Source: Capra hircus (taxonomy: Eukaryota > Chordata > Mammalia > Artiodactyla > Bovidae). Taken from it: 64,000 nucleotides of DNA. Of this stretch, positions 45,308-55,540 are shown in pieces (within the stretch, counting starts at the first letter, position 1; every line of letters starts with the position of its first letter). The notes below the pieces were generated by a model. That model saw nothing but the letters and a program-made list of their open reading frames with translations, did not search any database and was not told the origin of the DNA. Position numbers and translations under genes: made by a program. The stretch lies in assembly GCF_001704415.2 (NCBI RefSeq), contig NW_017189517.1:4165167-4229166 (forward strand), in the 5' to 3' direction.

Positions 45308-46933
45308 TTGCCTTTTTTTTTTTTTAAATTGAAGTATAGTTGTTTTGCAGTATTGTGTTTCAGAGGTACTGCAAAGTGTTTATAATGTGTGTATATATAA
45401 TATATATAAATTTGATTATTTTCCATTATGGGTTATTACAAGATACTGACTATAGCTCCCTGTGCTATGTAGTAAATCCTTGTTGTTTACCTATTTTATA
45501 TATGGTAGTGTTTTCCTGTTAATTCCAAACTCCTAATTTATCTCTCCCTCCATTCCCTTTTGGTAACCATAAGTGTATTTTTTTTATGTCTTTGAGTCTA
45601 TTTTTGTAAATCAGTTCATAGGTATTTTCTAGATTCCATATATAAGTGCTGGGAAACATGATATTTGTTTTTCTCTGACTTCACTTGGTATTGTAATCTC
45701 TAGGTCAATCCATGTTGCTGGAAATGGCATTATTTCATTTCTTATGACTATATTCCATTGCATGTATGTTCCACATCTTTATCCATTCCTCTGTTGATAT
45801 GGATAGTGAGGTCGCTTCCATGTCCTGGCTGTTGTAAATAGTGCTGCTATGAGCATTTGGGTGCATGTATCTTTTTGAATTAGTTTTCTCTGGATACATT
45901 CCCAGGAATGTTTGTTGGAGCATATGGTGATTCTATTGTTAGTCTTTTAAGGAACCACCATACTGTTTTCCATAGTGACTGCACCAATTTACATTCTCAC
46001 CAACAGTGTAGGAGGGTTCCCTTTTCTCTAACATCCTTTTTAGCATTTATTACTTGTAGAATTTTTGATGATGGCCACCTGACCAGAGTGAGGTCGTACC
46101 TCACTGTAGTTTTGATTTGTATTTCCCCAATAATTAGCAGTGTTGAGCATCTTTTCATGTGCCTGCTGGCCATCTGTATGTCTTTTTTGGAGAAATGTCT
46201 ATTTAGATATTCTGTTCTTTTTTTCTTATTTTTTTAACTGAATGGTGTGAGCTGTTTTTGTATTTTGGAAATTAAGCCCTCCACTGGTCACGTCATTCAC
46301 AAATGTTTTCTCCCACTCTGTAGGCAGTCTTTTTGTTTATGGTATCCTTTGTGGTGCAAAAGCTTATAAGTTTGATTATTTGTTTATTTTTGCTTTTGTT
46401 TCTTTTTCCTTGAGAGATTGAGCTTGGAAAACATTGGTATGATTTATGTCAGCATGTTTTGCCTATGTTCTCTTTGAGCAGTTTTATGCTGTCATGTCTT
46501 ATCTTTAAATTTTAAGCCCTTTTGAGTTTATTTTTGTGTATGGTGTGTGGGAGTGTTCAAACTTCATTGATTCACATGCACCTATCCAGCCTTCCCAACA
46601 CCACTTGCTAAAGCTGGTCTTTTCTCCAGTGTAAATTCTTGCCTCCTTTGTCAAAAAATTTATTGACCACAAATGTGTGAATTTATTTCTGGACTATCTA
46701 TTCTGTTCCATTGAACTGCATATCTATTTTGTGCCAGTACCATGCTGTTTTGATTACTGTGGTTTTCTAGTATTGTTTTAAGTCTAGGAGGGTTATACCT
46801 CTAGTTTTGTTCTTTTCCCTCAGGATTTATTTGGCAATTCTGAGTTTTTTATGGCTCAGTATATGTTTTAGGATTATTCTAGTTCTGTGAACAATGTTGT
46901 AGATAATTTGATAGGGATCACATCAAATCTATA

Positions 46934-48710
46934 AAAGCAGAGATGAGAAAGCCTTCCTCAGCGATCAATGCAAAGAAATAGAGGAAAACAACAGAATGGG
47001 AAAGACTAGAGATCTCTTCAAGAAAATTAGAGATACCAAGGGAATATTTCATGCAAAGATTGGGCTCAACGAAGGACACAAATGATATGAACCTAACAGA
47101 AGCAGAAGATATTAAGAGGTGGCAAGAATATACAGAAGAACTGTACAAAAATGATCTTCATGACCCAGATAATCACGATGGTGTGTTCACTCAGCTAGAG
47201 CCAGACATCCTGGAACGTGAAGTCAAGTGGGCCTTAGGAAGAATCACTAAGAATATAGCTAGTGGAGGTGATGGAATTCTAGTTGAGCTATTTCAAATCC
47301 TGAGATGATGCTGTGAAAGTGCTGCACTCAATATGCCAGCAAATTTGGAAAACTCAGCAGTGGCCACAGGACTGGAAAAGGTCAGTTTTCATTCCAATCC
47401 CAAAGAAAGGCAATGCCAAAGAATGCTCAAATTACTGCACAATTGCACTCCTCTCACACGCTAGTAAAGCAATGCTCAAAATTCTCCAAGCCAGACTTCA
47501 GCAATACGTGAACCATGAACTTTCAGATGTTCAAGCTGGTTTTAGAAAAGGCAGAAGAACCAGACATCAAAGTGCTAACATCCACTGGATCATCAATAAA
47601 GCAAGAGAGTTCCCGAAAAACATCAATTTCTGCTTTATTGATTATGCCAAAGCCTTTGTGTGGATCACAATAAACTGTGGAAAATTCTTCAAGGCATGGG
47701 AATACCAGACCACCTGACCTGCCTCTTGAGAAACCTGTATGCAGGTCAAGAAGCAACAGTTAGAACTCGACATGGAACAACAAACTGGTTCCAAATAGGA
47801 AAAGGAGTAGGTCAAGGCTGCATATTGTCACCGTGTTTATTTAACTTCTATGCAGAGTACATCATGAGAAACACTGGGCTGGTGGAAGCACAAGCTGGAA
47901 TCAAGATTGCCAGGAGAAATATCAATAACCTCAGATATGCAGATGACACCACCTTTATGGCAGAAAGTGAAGAGGAACTAAAGAGCCTCTTGATGAAAGT
48001 GAAAGAGGAGGGTGAAAAACTTGGCTTAAAGCTCAACATTCAGGAAACGAAAATCATGGCATCTGGTCCCATCACTTCATGGCAAATAGATGGGGAACCA
48101 GTGGAAACAGTGTCAGTCTTTATTTCTGGGGGCTCCAAAATCACTGCAGATGGTGATTGCAGCCATAAAATTAAAAGATGCTTACTCCTTGGAAGGAAAG
48201 TTATGACCAACCTAGACAGCATATTAAAAGGCAGAGACATTACTTTGCCAACAAAGGTTCATCTAGTCAAGGCTATGATATTTCCAATAGTCATGAATGG
48301 ATGTGAGAGTTGAACTATAAAGAAAGCTAAGTGCTGAAGAATTTATGCTTTTGAACTGTGATGTTGGAGAAGACTCTTGAGAGTCCCTTGGACTGCAAGG
48401 AGATCCAACCAGTCCATCCTTAAGGAGATCAGGCCTGGGTGTTCATTGGAAGGACTGATGTTGAAGCTGAAACTCCAATGCTTTGGCCACCTGATGCAAA
48501 GATCTGACTCATTTGAAAAGATCCTGATGCTGGGAAAGATTGAGGTCAGGAGGAGAAGGGCCACGACAGAGGATGAGATGGTTGGATGGCATCACGGACT
48601 CAGTGGACAAGAGTTTGAGTAAACTCTGGGAGTTGGTGATGGACAGGGAGGCCTGGCGTGCTGCAGTTCATGGGGTCACAAAGAGTCAGACACAACTGGG
48701 CAACTGAACT
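46934..48710 (+). mobile_element. BovB LINE, 1.8 kb, 5'-truncated, inside the old L1
   Basis: Sense BovB from the linker (AGATGAGAAAGCCTTCCTCA) to the 3' end (CAACTGGGCAACTGAACT). It is flanked by 53 bp copies of L1 target sequence at 46881-46933 and 48711-48763 that differ at about seven positions. A duplication this long is unusual for a LINE. Confidence 0.92.
47051..48313 (+). pseudogene. BovB reverse transcriptase, broken
   Basis: Remnant of the RTE reverse transcriptase. Blocks in order: EDIKRWQEYTEELYKNDL (47051-47308); CQQIWKTQQWPQDWKRSVF and DVQAGFRKGRRTRHQ (47313-47717); then a 217-codon frame from 47660 with GQGCILSPCLFNFYAEYIM and an intact YADD box at about 47936-47947. Compared with the copy at 23465-25408, about 4 bp are lost near 47658, between 'YAKAF' and 'DHNKLW', which causes the frameshift. 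A second break lies near 47308. The endonuclease is absent, so the element cannot be autonomous. Confidence 0.88.
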
Positions 48711-49134
48711 AGTTTTGTGGAAAATTTCATAGATAATTTGATAGGGATTACATCAAATCTATAGATTGCTTTGGGTAGTATGGCCATTTTGACTATGTTA
48801 ATTCTTTCCAATCTGAGATCATGGGATATCTTTCTATTTCCTTGAATCATTTTTAATTTTTTTTATCAGTGTCTTACAGTTCTCAGTGTATAAATCTTTC
48901 ATCTCCTTTTTTACATTTGTTCCTAGGTGTATTTTGATGCCATTTTAAATGGTAGCATTTGTTGCTTTCTGATATTTCATTGTTAGTGTAAAGAAATGAA
49001 CAGATTTCTGTATATGAATATTGTACCGCACTACTTTGCTTAATTCATTTCTCAATTGTAATAGTTTTTGTGTGGAGCCTTTAGAGTTATGTATATAGAG
49101 TATAATGTCATCTGCATATAATGATAATTTTACT

Positions 49135-50270
49135 AAATCAAGGGCTTTGAAAGATACACTTGCAAAAAGATGGGAAGTTTGGTCAACTTATTCATAATAA
49201 GGACTGCTAACAGTGGAGGGAATTATTAACTATCTAGTTTAATCAACTATTCGTTAAAAAAAAAAACTAGAAAAACCTGAATTTTCAAAAATTCTAGGAA
49301 AATTAACAGAAGAAAGGGACCAAGATCAGCAAACATCTGATTCAAGAAGAAGTATGTATTGTTTAGGGAAGAGAAAAGAACTAACAACATCTAATTTTTT
49401 CTTTCAGAGAGATTTTATAAGATGTGAATCTGGAAGACACTGAGCAATACCTTACAGTTCAAGAGATGAAGATTTTGCATTTAGAAGTCAATACCCAGCC
49501 AAATAAGAGTGAGCAGTTTTAAAAAAAATGCAAAGAGTTTGTCATAAATTATTTTCTCAAAAAAAGATTAAAAGTTTTTGTGGTTACACACCAATCGAAA
49601 TTAAAAAGAGTAGAAATAGGATCCAAGAAAAACATGGAACTAAGGAGTACAATAGAAATAATTTCCAGGATAATAACTGTATAGTAGTCCTAGAATAATA
49701 GTTTCTAGTTGTATTTGGCTGATGGTGACAGTTCTGACTGTGATGATTAAAATACACAAGAATCTTTCTCATATTAGGAACAATGTTGAGGTAGTAGGTT
49801 GCTGGCATTGTGTCAACAGTATAACTTCAAAGTTTCCAAATGGCTTTTGCAGTTGCAGCTACTAGATTGGCATTCTAGGATGAAACAATAGAGGAAAGGG
49901 GACAAAAAATTACCTACCTGTAAAGTCAATTCTTATAAGTCCCACTGTACAACTTTGGCCAAACCTAGATGCAAGGGAGATTGTATTCAAATAGGACCTG
50001 GAAGAAAACAGATTTTGGGATGGGCAACTAGCAATCTCTGACATGACTTGGAAGCATTTTGTGGTATTTAACAAATGGTATAACTATGATACCCTATGAT
50101 ATTTCATGATAAAGAAGGCATATTTATAAAGTAGACATAGAAAGGGTTTTAGCAATTTCAGGAAGAATGAGGTTATACGTGAGAGTCGTTGCCCACAAAC
50201 AAAATTAAATAACTTAAAAAGAGCCACGATTTTAGGAAATATGCGGAGTCAGTGAAAACAGAACTACTTT
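49135..50270. other. Unidentified 1.1 kb insert in the old L1
   Basis: The old L1 is collinear up to TAATTTTACT at 49134 and resumes near GACTTTGAACCTGGAGTTTAG at about 50271, so these roughly 1136 bp were inserted. The sequence is AT-rich and matches no L1, BovB, SINE or LTR that I recognise. It has an A-run at about 49257-49268 and a splice-acceptor-like TCTAATTTTTTCTTTCAG ending at 49407. A processed or partly processed gene copy, an LTR fragment or an L1 transduction are all possible. No long frame supports a protein. Confidence 0.5.
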
Positions 50271-50413
50271 GACTTTGAACCTGGAGTTTAGCTAGAACTT
50301 GAGTATAGTGTTGAAAAGGAGTGGTGAGAGGGGACATCCTTGCTTTTACAAGATATTTGTGGGAAAGTTAGAATTTCTTACCATTAAGTACCATGTTAGC
50401 TGTAGGTATTTTG

Positions 50414-50428
50414 TAGACATCATTTATC
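50414..50428. repeat. Target-site duplication, 3' side of young L1
   Basis: TAGACATCATTTATC, identical to 58171-58185. The duplicated bases belong to the old L1. Confidence 0.96.
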
Positions 50429-50743
50429 TTTTTTTTAAATTTTTTTTTATTTTTTAAATTTTAAAATCTTTAATTCTTACATGCGTTCCCAAACATGAAC
50501 CCCCCTCCCACCTCCCTCCCCACAACATCTCTCTGGGTCATCCCCATGCACCAGCCGCAAACATGCTGCACCCTACGTCAGACATGGACTGGCGATTCAA
50601 TTCTTACATGACAGTATACATGTTAGAATTCCCATTCTCCCAAATCATCCCACCCTCTCCCTCTCCCTCTGAGTCCAAAAGTCCGTTATACACATCTGTG
50701 TCTTTTTTCCTGTCTTGCATACAGGGTCGTCATTGCCATCTTC

Positions 50744-53700
50744 CTAAATTCCATATATATGTGTTAGTATACTGTATTGGTGTTTTTCTTTCTGGCTTAC
50801 TTCACTCTGTATAATTGGCTCCAGTTTCATCCATCTCATCAGAACTGATTCAAATGAATTCTTTTTAATGGCTGAGTAATACTCCATTGTGTATATGTAC
50901 CACAGCTTTCTTATCCATTCATCTGCTGATGGACATCTAGGTTGTTTCCATGCCCTGGCTATTATAAACAGTGCTGCGATGAACATTGGGGTACATGTGT
51001 CTCTTTCAATTCTGGTTTCCTCAGTGTGTATGCCCAGCAGTGGGATTGCTGGGTCATAAGGTAGTTCTATTTGCAATTTTTTAAGGAATCTCCACACTGT
51101 TCTCCATAGTGGCTGTACTAGTTTGCATTCCCACCAACAGTGTAGGAGGGTTCCCTTTCCTCCACACCCTCTCCAGCATTTATTGCTTGCAGATTTTTGG
51201 ATCACAGCCATTCTGACTGGTGTGAAGTGGTACCTCATTGTGGTTTTGATTTGCATTTCTCTAATAATGAGTGATGTTGAGCATCTTTTCATGTGTTTGT
51301 TAGCCATCTGTATGTCTTCTTTGGAGAAATGTCTATTTAGTTCTTTGGCCCATTTTTTAATTGGGTCGTTTATTTTTCTGGAATTGAGCTGCAGAAGTTG
51401 CTTGCATATTTTTGAGATTAGTTGTTTGTCAGTTGCTTCATTTGCTATTATTTTCTCCCATTCAGAAGGCTGTCTTTTCACCTTGCTTATATTTTCCTTT
51501 GTTGTGCAGAAGCTTTTAATTTTAATTAGATCCCATTTGTTTATTTTTGCTTTTATTTCCAGAATTCTGGGAGGTGGATCAAAGAGGATCCTGCTGTGAT
51601 TTATGTCTGAGAGTGTTTTGCCTATGTTCTCCTCTAGGAGTTTTATAGTTTCTGATCTTACATTTAGATCTTTAATCCATTTTGAGTTTATTTTTGTGTG
51701 TGGTGTTAGAAAGTGATCTAGTTTCATTCTTTTACAAGTGGTTGACCAGTTTTCCCAGCACCACTTGTTAAAGAGATTGTCTTTACTCCATTGTATATTC
51801 TTGCCTCCTTTGTCAAAGATAAGGTGTCCATATGTGTGTGGATTTATCTCTGGGCTTTCTATTTTGTTCCATTGATCTATATGTCTGTCTTTGTGCCAGT
51901 ACCATACTGTCTTGATGACTGTGGCTTTGTAGTAGAGCCTGAAGTCAGGCAAGTTGATTCCTCCAGTTCCATTCTTCTTTCTCAAGATTGCTTTGGCTAT
52001 TCGAGGTTTTTTGTATTTCCATACAAATCTTGAAATTATTTGTTCTAGTTCTGTGAAAAATGTGGCTGGTAGCTTGACAGGGATTGCATTGAATTTGTAA
52101 ATTGCTTTGGGTAGTATACTCATTTTCACTATATTGATTCTTCCGGTCCATGAACATGGTATATTTCTCCATCTATTAGTGTCCTCTTTGATTTCTTTCA
52201 TCAGTGTTTTATAGTTTTCTATATATAGGTCTTTAGTTTCTTTAGGTAGATATATTCCTAAGTATTTTATTCTTTTCGTTGCAATGGTGAATGGAATTGT
52301 TTCCTTAATTTCTTTTTCTACTTTCTCATTATTCGTGTATAGGAATGCAAGGGATTTCTGTGTGTTGATTTTATATCCTGCAACTTTACTATATTCATTG
52401 ATGAGGTCTAGTAATTTTCTGGTGGAGTCTTTAGGGTTTTCCATGTAGAGGATCATGTCATCTGCAAACAGTGAGAGTTTTACTTCTTCTTTTCCAACTT
52501 GGATTCCTTTGATTTCTTTTTCTGCTCTGATTGCTGTGGCCAAAACTTCCAGAACTATGTTGAATAGTAGCGGTGAAAGTGGACACCCTTGTCTTGTTCC
52601 TGACTTAAGGGGAAATGCTTTCAATTTTTCACCATTGAGGATAATGTTTGCTGTGGGTTTGTCATATATAGCTTTTATTATGTTGAGGTATGTTCCTTCT
52701 ATTCCTGCTTTCTGGAGAGTTTTTATCATAAATGGATGTTGAATTTTGTCAAAGGCCTTCTCTGCATCTATTGAGATAATCATATGGTTTTTATTTTTCA
52801 ATTTGTTAATGTGGTGAATTACATTGATTGATTTGCGGATATTGAAGAATCCTTGCATCCCTGGGATAAAGCCCACTTGGTCATGGTGTATGATCTTTTT
52901 AATGTGTTGTTGGATTCTGATTGCTAGAATTTTGTTGAGGATTTTTGCATCTATGTTCATCAGTGATATTGGCCTGTAGTTTTCCTTTTTTGTGACATCT
53001 TTGTCAGGTTTTGGTATTAGGGTGATGGTGGCCTCATAGAATGAGTTTGGAAGTTAACCTTCCTCTGCAATTTTCTGGAAGAGTTTGAGGAGGATAGGTG
53101 TTAGCTCTTCTCGAAATTTTTGGTAGAATTCAGCTGTGAAGCCGTCTGGACCTGGGCTTTTGTTTGCTGGAAGGTTTCTGATTACCGTTTCAATTTCCGT
53201 GCTTGTGATGGGTCTGTTAAGATTTTCTATTTCTTCCTGGTTCAGTTTTGGAAAATTGTACTTTTCTAAGAATTTGTCCATTTCTTCCATGTTGTCCATT
53301 TTATTGGCATACACCTGCTGATAGTAGTCTCTTATGATCCTTTGTATTTCTGTGTTGTCTGTTGTGATCTCTCCATTTTCATTTCTAATTTTATTGATTT
53401 GATTTTTCTCTCTTTGCTTCTTGATGAGTCTGGCTAATGGTTTGTCAATTTTATTTATCCTTTCAAAGAACCAGCTTTTGGCTTTGTTGATTTTTGCTAT
53501 GGTCTCTTTTGTTTCTTTTGCATTTATTTTTGCCCTAATTTTTAAGATTTCTTTCCTTCTACTAACTCTGGGGTTCTCCAACTCTTCCTTTTCTAGTTGC
53601 TTTAGTTGCAGAGTTAGGTTACTTATTTGACTTTTTTCTTGTTTCTTGAGGTATGCCTGTATTGCTATGAACTTTCCTCTTAGCACTGCTTTTATAGTGT

Positions 53701-54562
53701 CCCACAGGTTTTGGGTTGTTGTGTTTTCATTTTCATTAGTTTCTATGCATATTTTGATTTCTTTTTTGATTTCTTCTATGATTTGTTGGTTATTCAGAAG
53801 TGTGTTGTTCAACCTCCATATGTTGAAATTTTTAATAGTTTTTCTCCTGTAATTGAGATCTAATCTTAGTGCATTATGGTCAGAAAAGATGCTTGGAATG
53901 ATTTCGATTTGTTTGAATTTATCAAGTTTAGATTTATGGCCCAGGATGTGATCTATCCTGGAGAAGGTTCCATGAGCACTTGAAAAAAAAGTGAAATTCA
54001 TTGTTTTGGGGGGAAATGTCCTATAGATATCAATTAGGTCTAACTGATCTAATGTATCATTTAAAGTTTGCGTTTCTTTGTTAATTTTCTGTTTAGTTGA
54101 TCTGTCCATAGGTGTGAGTGGGGTATTAAAGTCTCCCACTATTATTGTGTTATTGTTGATTTCCCCTTTCATACTTGTTAGCATTTGTCTTACATATTGC
54201 AGTGCTCCTATATTAGGGGCATATATATTTATAATTGTTATATCTTCTTCTTGGATTGTTCCTTTGATCATTATGTAGTGGCCTTCTTTGTCTCTTTTCA
54301 CAGCCTTTGTTTTAAAGTCTATTTTATCAGATATGAGTATTGCCACTCCTGCTTTCTTTTGGTCTCTGTTTGCATGGTATATCTTTTTCCAGCCCTTCAC
54401 TTTCAGTCTGTATGTGTCCCTTGTTTTGAGGTGGGTCTCTTGTAAGCAGCATATAGAGGGGTCTTGTTTTTGTATCCATTCGGCCAGTCTTTGTCTTTTG
54501 GTTGGGGCGTTCAACCCATTTACTTTTAAGGTAATTATTGATAAGTATGATCCCGTTACCAT
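50744..54562 (-). pseudogene. L1 ORF2p with one in-frame stop
   Basis: ORF2p is the endonuclease/reverse transcriptase that performs target-primed reverse transcription in the L1 ribonucleoprotein. The frame runs from an ATG at 54562 to the stop at 50744 as 1273 codons, close to the usual L1 length. Codons 1-502 hold the AP-endonuclease: N14 in VNGLN, E42 in LQETH, D144 in GDFN, D204/H205 in RIDHI and SDH at 227-229. Codon 503 (53058-53056) is TAA. The same frame continues without further interruption through the reverse transcriptase, with SGTRQGCPLSPLLFN and the catalytic FADD at about 699-702, to a C-terminal Cys/His cluster (CWRGCGGKGTLLHCWWEC). No frameshift was seen. The stop separates endonuclease from reverse transcriptase, so this copy should be inactive as it stands. 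It could also be a polymorphism or sequencing error. Confidence 0.95.
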
Positions 54563-54613
54563 TTACTTTATTGTTTTGGGTTCGGGTTTATACACCCTTT
54601 TCGTGTTTCCTGT

Positions 54614-55540
54614 CTAGAGAATATCCTTTAGAATTTGTTGGAGAGCTGGTTTGGTGGTGCTGAATTCTCTCAGCTTTTGCTTGTCTGTAAAGCTTTTGAT
54701 TTCTCCTTCATATTTGAATGAGATCCTTGCTGGGTACAGTAATCTGGGCTGTAGGTTATTGTCTTTCATCACTTTAAATATGTCTTGCCATTCCCTCCTG
54801 GCCTGAAGAGTTTCTATTGAAAGATCAGCTGTTATCCTAATGGGAATCCCCTTGTGTGTTATTTGTTGTTTTTCCCTTGCTGCTTTTAATATTTGTTCTT
54901 TGTGTTTGATCTTTGTTAATTTGATTAATATGTGTCTTGGGGTGTTTCGCCTTGGGTTTATCCTATTTGGAACTCTCTGTGTTTCTTGGACTTGGGTGAT
55001 TATTTCCTTCCCCATTTTAGGGAAGTTTTCAACTATTATCTCCTCAAGGATTTTCTCATGATCTTTCTTTCTGTCTTCTTCTTCTGGGACTCCTATAATT
55101 CGAATGTTGGAGCGTTTCATATTGTCCTGGAGGTCTCTGAGATTGTCCTCATTTCTTTTAATTCGTTGTTCTTGTTTCCTCTCTGATTCATTTATTTCTA
55201 CCATTCTATCTTCTATTTCACTAATCCTATCTTCTGCCTCCGTTATTCTACTAATTGTTGCCTCCAGAGTGTTTCTGATCTCATTTATTGCATTATTCAT
55301 TATATTTTGACTCTTTTTTATTTCTTCTAGGTCCTTGTTAGACCTTTCTTGCATCTTCTCAATCCTTGTCTCTAGCCTATTTATCTGTGATTCCATTTTG
55401 ATTTCAAGATTTTGGATCATTTTCACTATCAATATTCGGAATTCCTTCTCCGGTAGATTCCCTACTTCTTCCACTTTTGTTTGGTTTGGTGGGCAACTCT
55501 CCTGTTCCTTTACCTGCTGTGTATTCCTCTGTCTCTTCAT
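54614..55540 (-). CDS. L1 ORF1p, intact
   Basis: A complete 308-residue ORF1 protein, the RNA-binding trimeric chaperone that coats L1 RNA. The basic N-terminus (MKRQRNTQQ) is followed by a heptad-rich coiled coil at about residues 40-143 (MIQNLEIKMESQINRLETRI, EAEDRISEIEDRMVEINESE). An RRM-like domain starts at NIRIIGVPEEED (145-156) and the C-terminal domain includes RHILIKLTKIKHKEQILKAA (202-221) and ARISFKYEGEI (271-281). The length is slightly below that of human ORF1p (338) and plausible for ruminant L1. It ends 51 bp before ORF2, the usual L1 arrangement for unconventional ORF2 translation. The start was chosen because it precedes the recognisable N-terminal region and lies in the same frame as the whole domain series. 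Confidence 0.95.
   Translation of the reverse strand: MKRQRNTQQVKEQESCPPNQTKVEEVGNLPEKEFRILIVKMIQNLEIKMESQINRLETRIEKMQERSNKDLEEIKKSQNIMNNAINEIRNTLEATISRITEAEDRISEIEDRMVEINESERKQEQRIKRNEDNLRDLQDNMKRSNIRIIGVPEEEDRKKDHEKILEEIIVENFPKMGKEIITQVQETQRVPNRINPRRNTPRHILIKLTKIKHKEQILKAAREKQQITHKGIPIRITADLSIETLQARREWQDIFKVMKDNNLQPRLLYPARISFKYEGEIKSFTDKQKLREFSTTKPALQQILKDIL

Noticed and set aside
49381..49520. Splice-acceptor-like tract followed by a 33-codon open stretch
   Set aside because: The open stretch has an in-frame stop just upstream and ends after 33 codons. No donor or parent gene can be named, so I mention it only as a clue to the insert's origin.
51123..55310. Many forward frames of 60-158 codons
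   Set aside because: They are reverse-strand shadows of L1 ORF2 and ORF1, hydrophobic because the real coding strand is A-rich.
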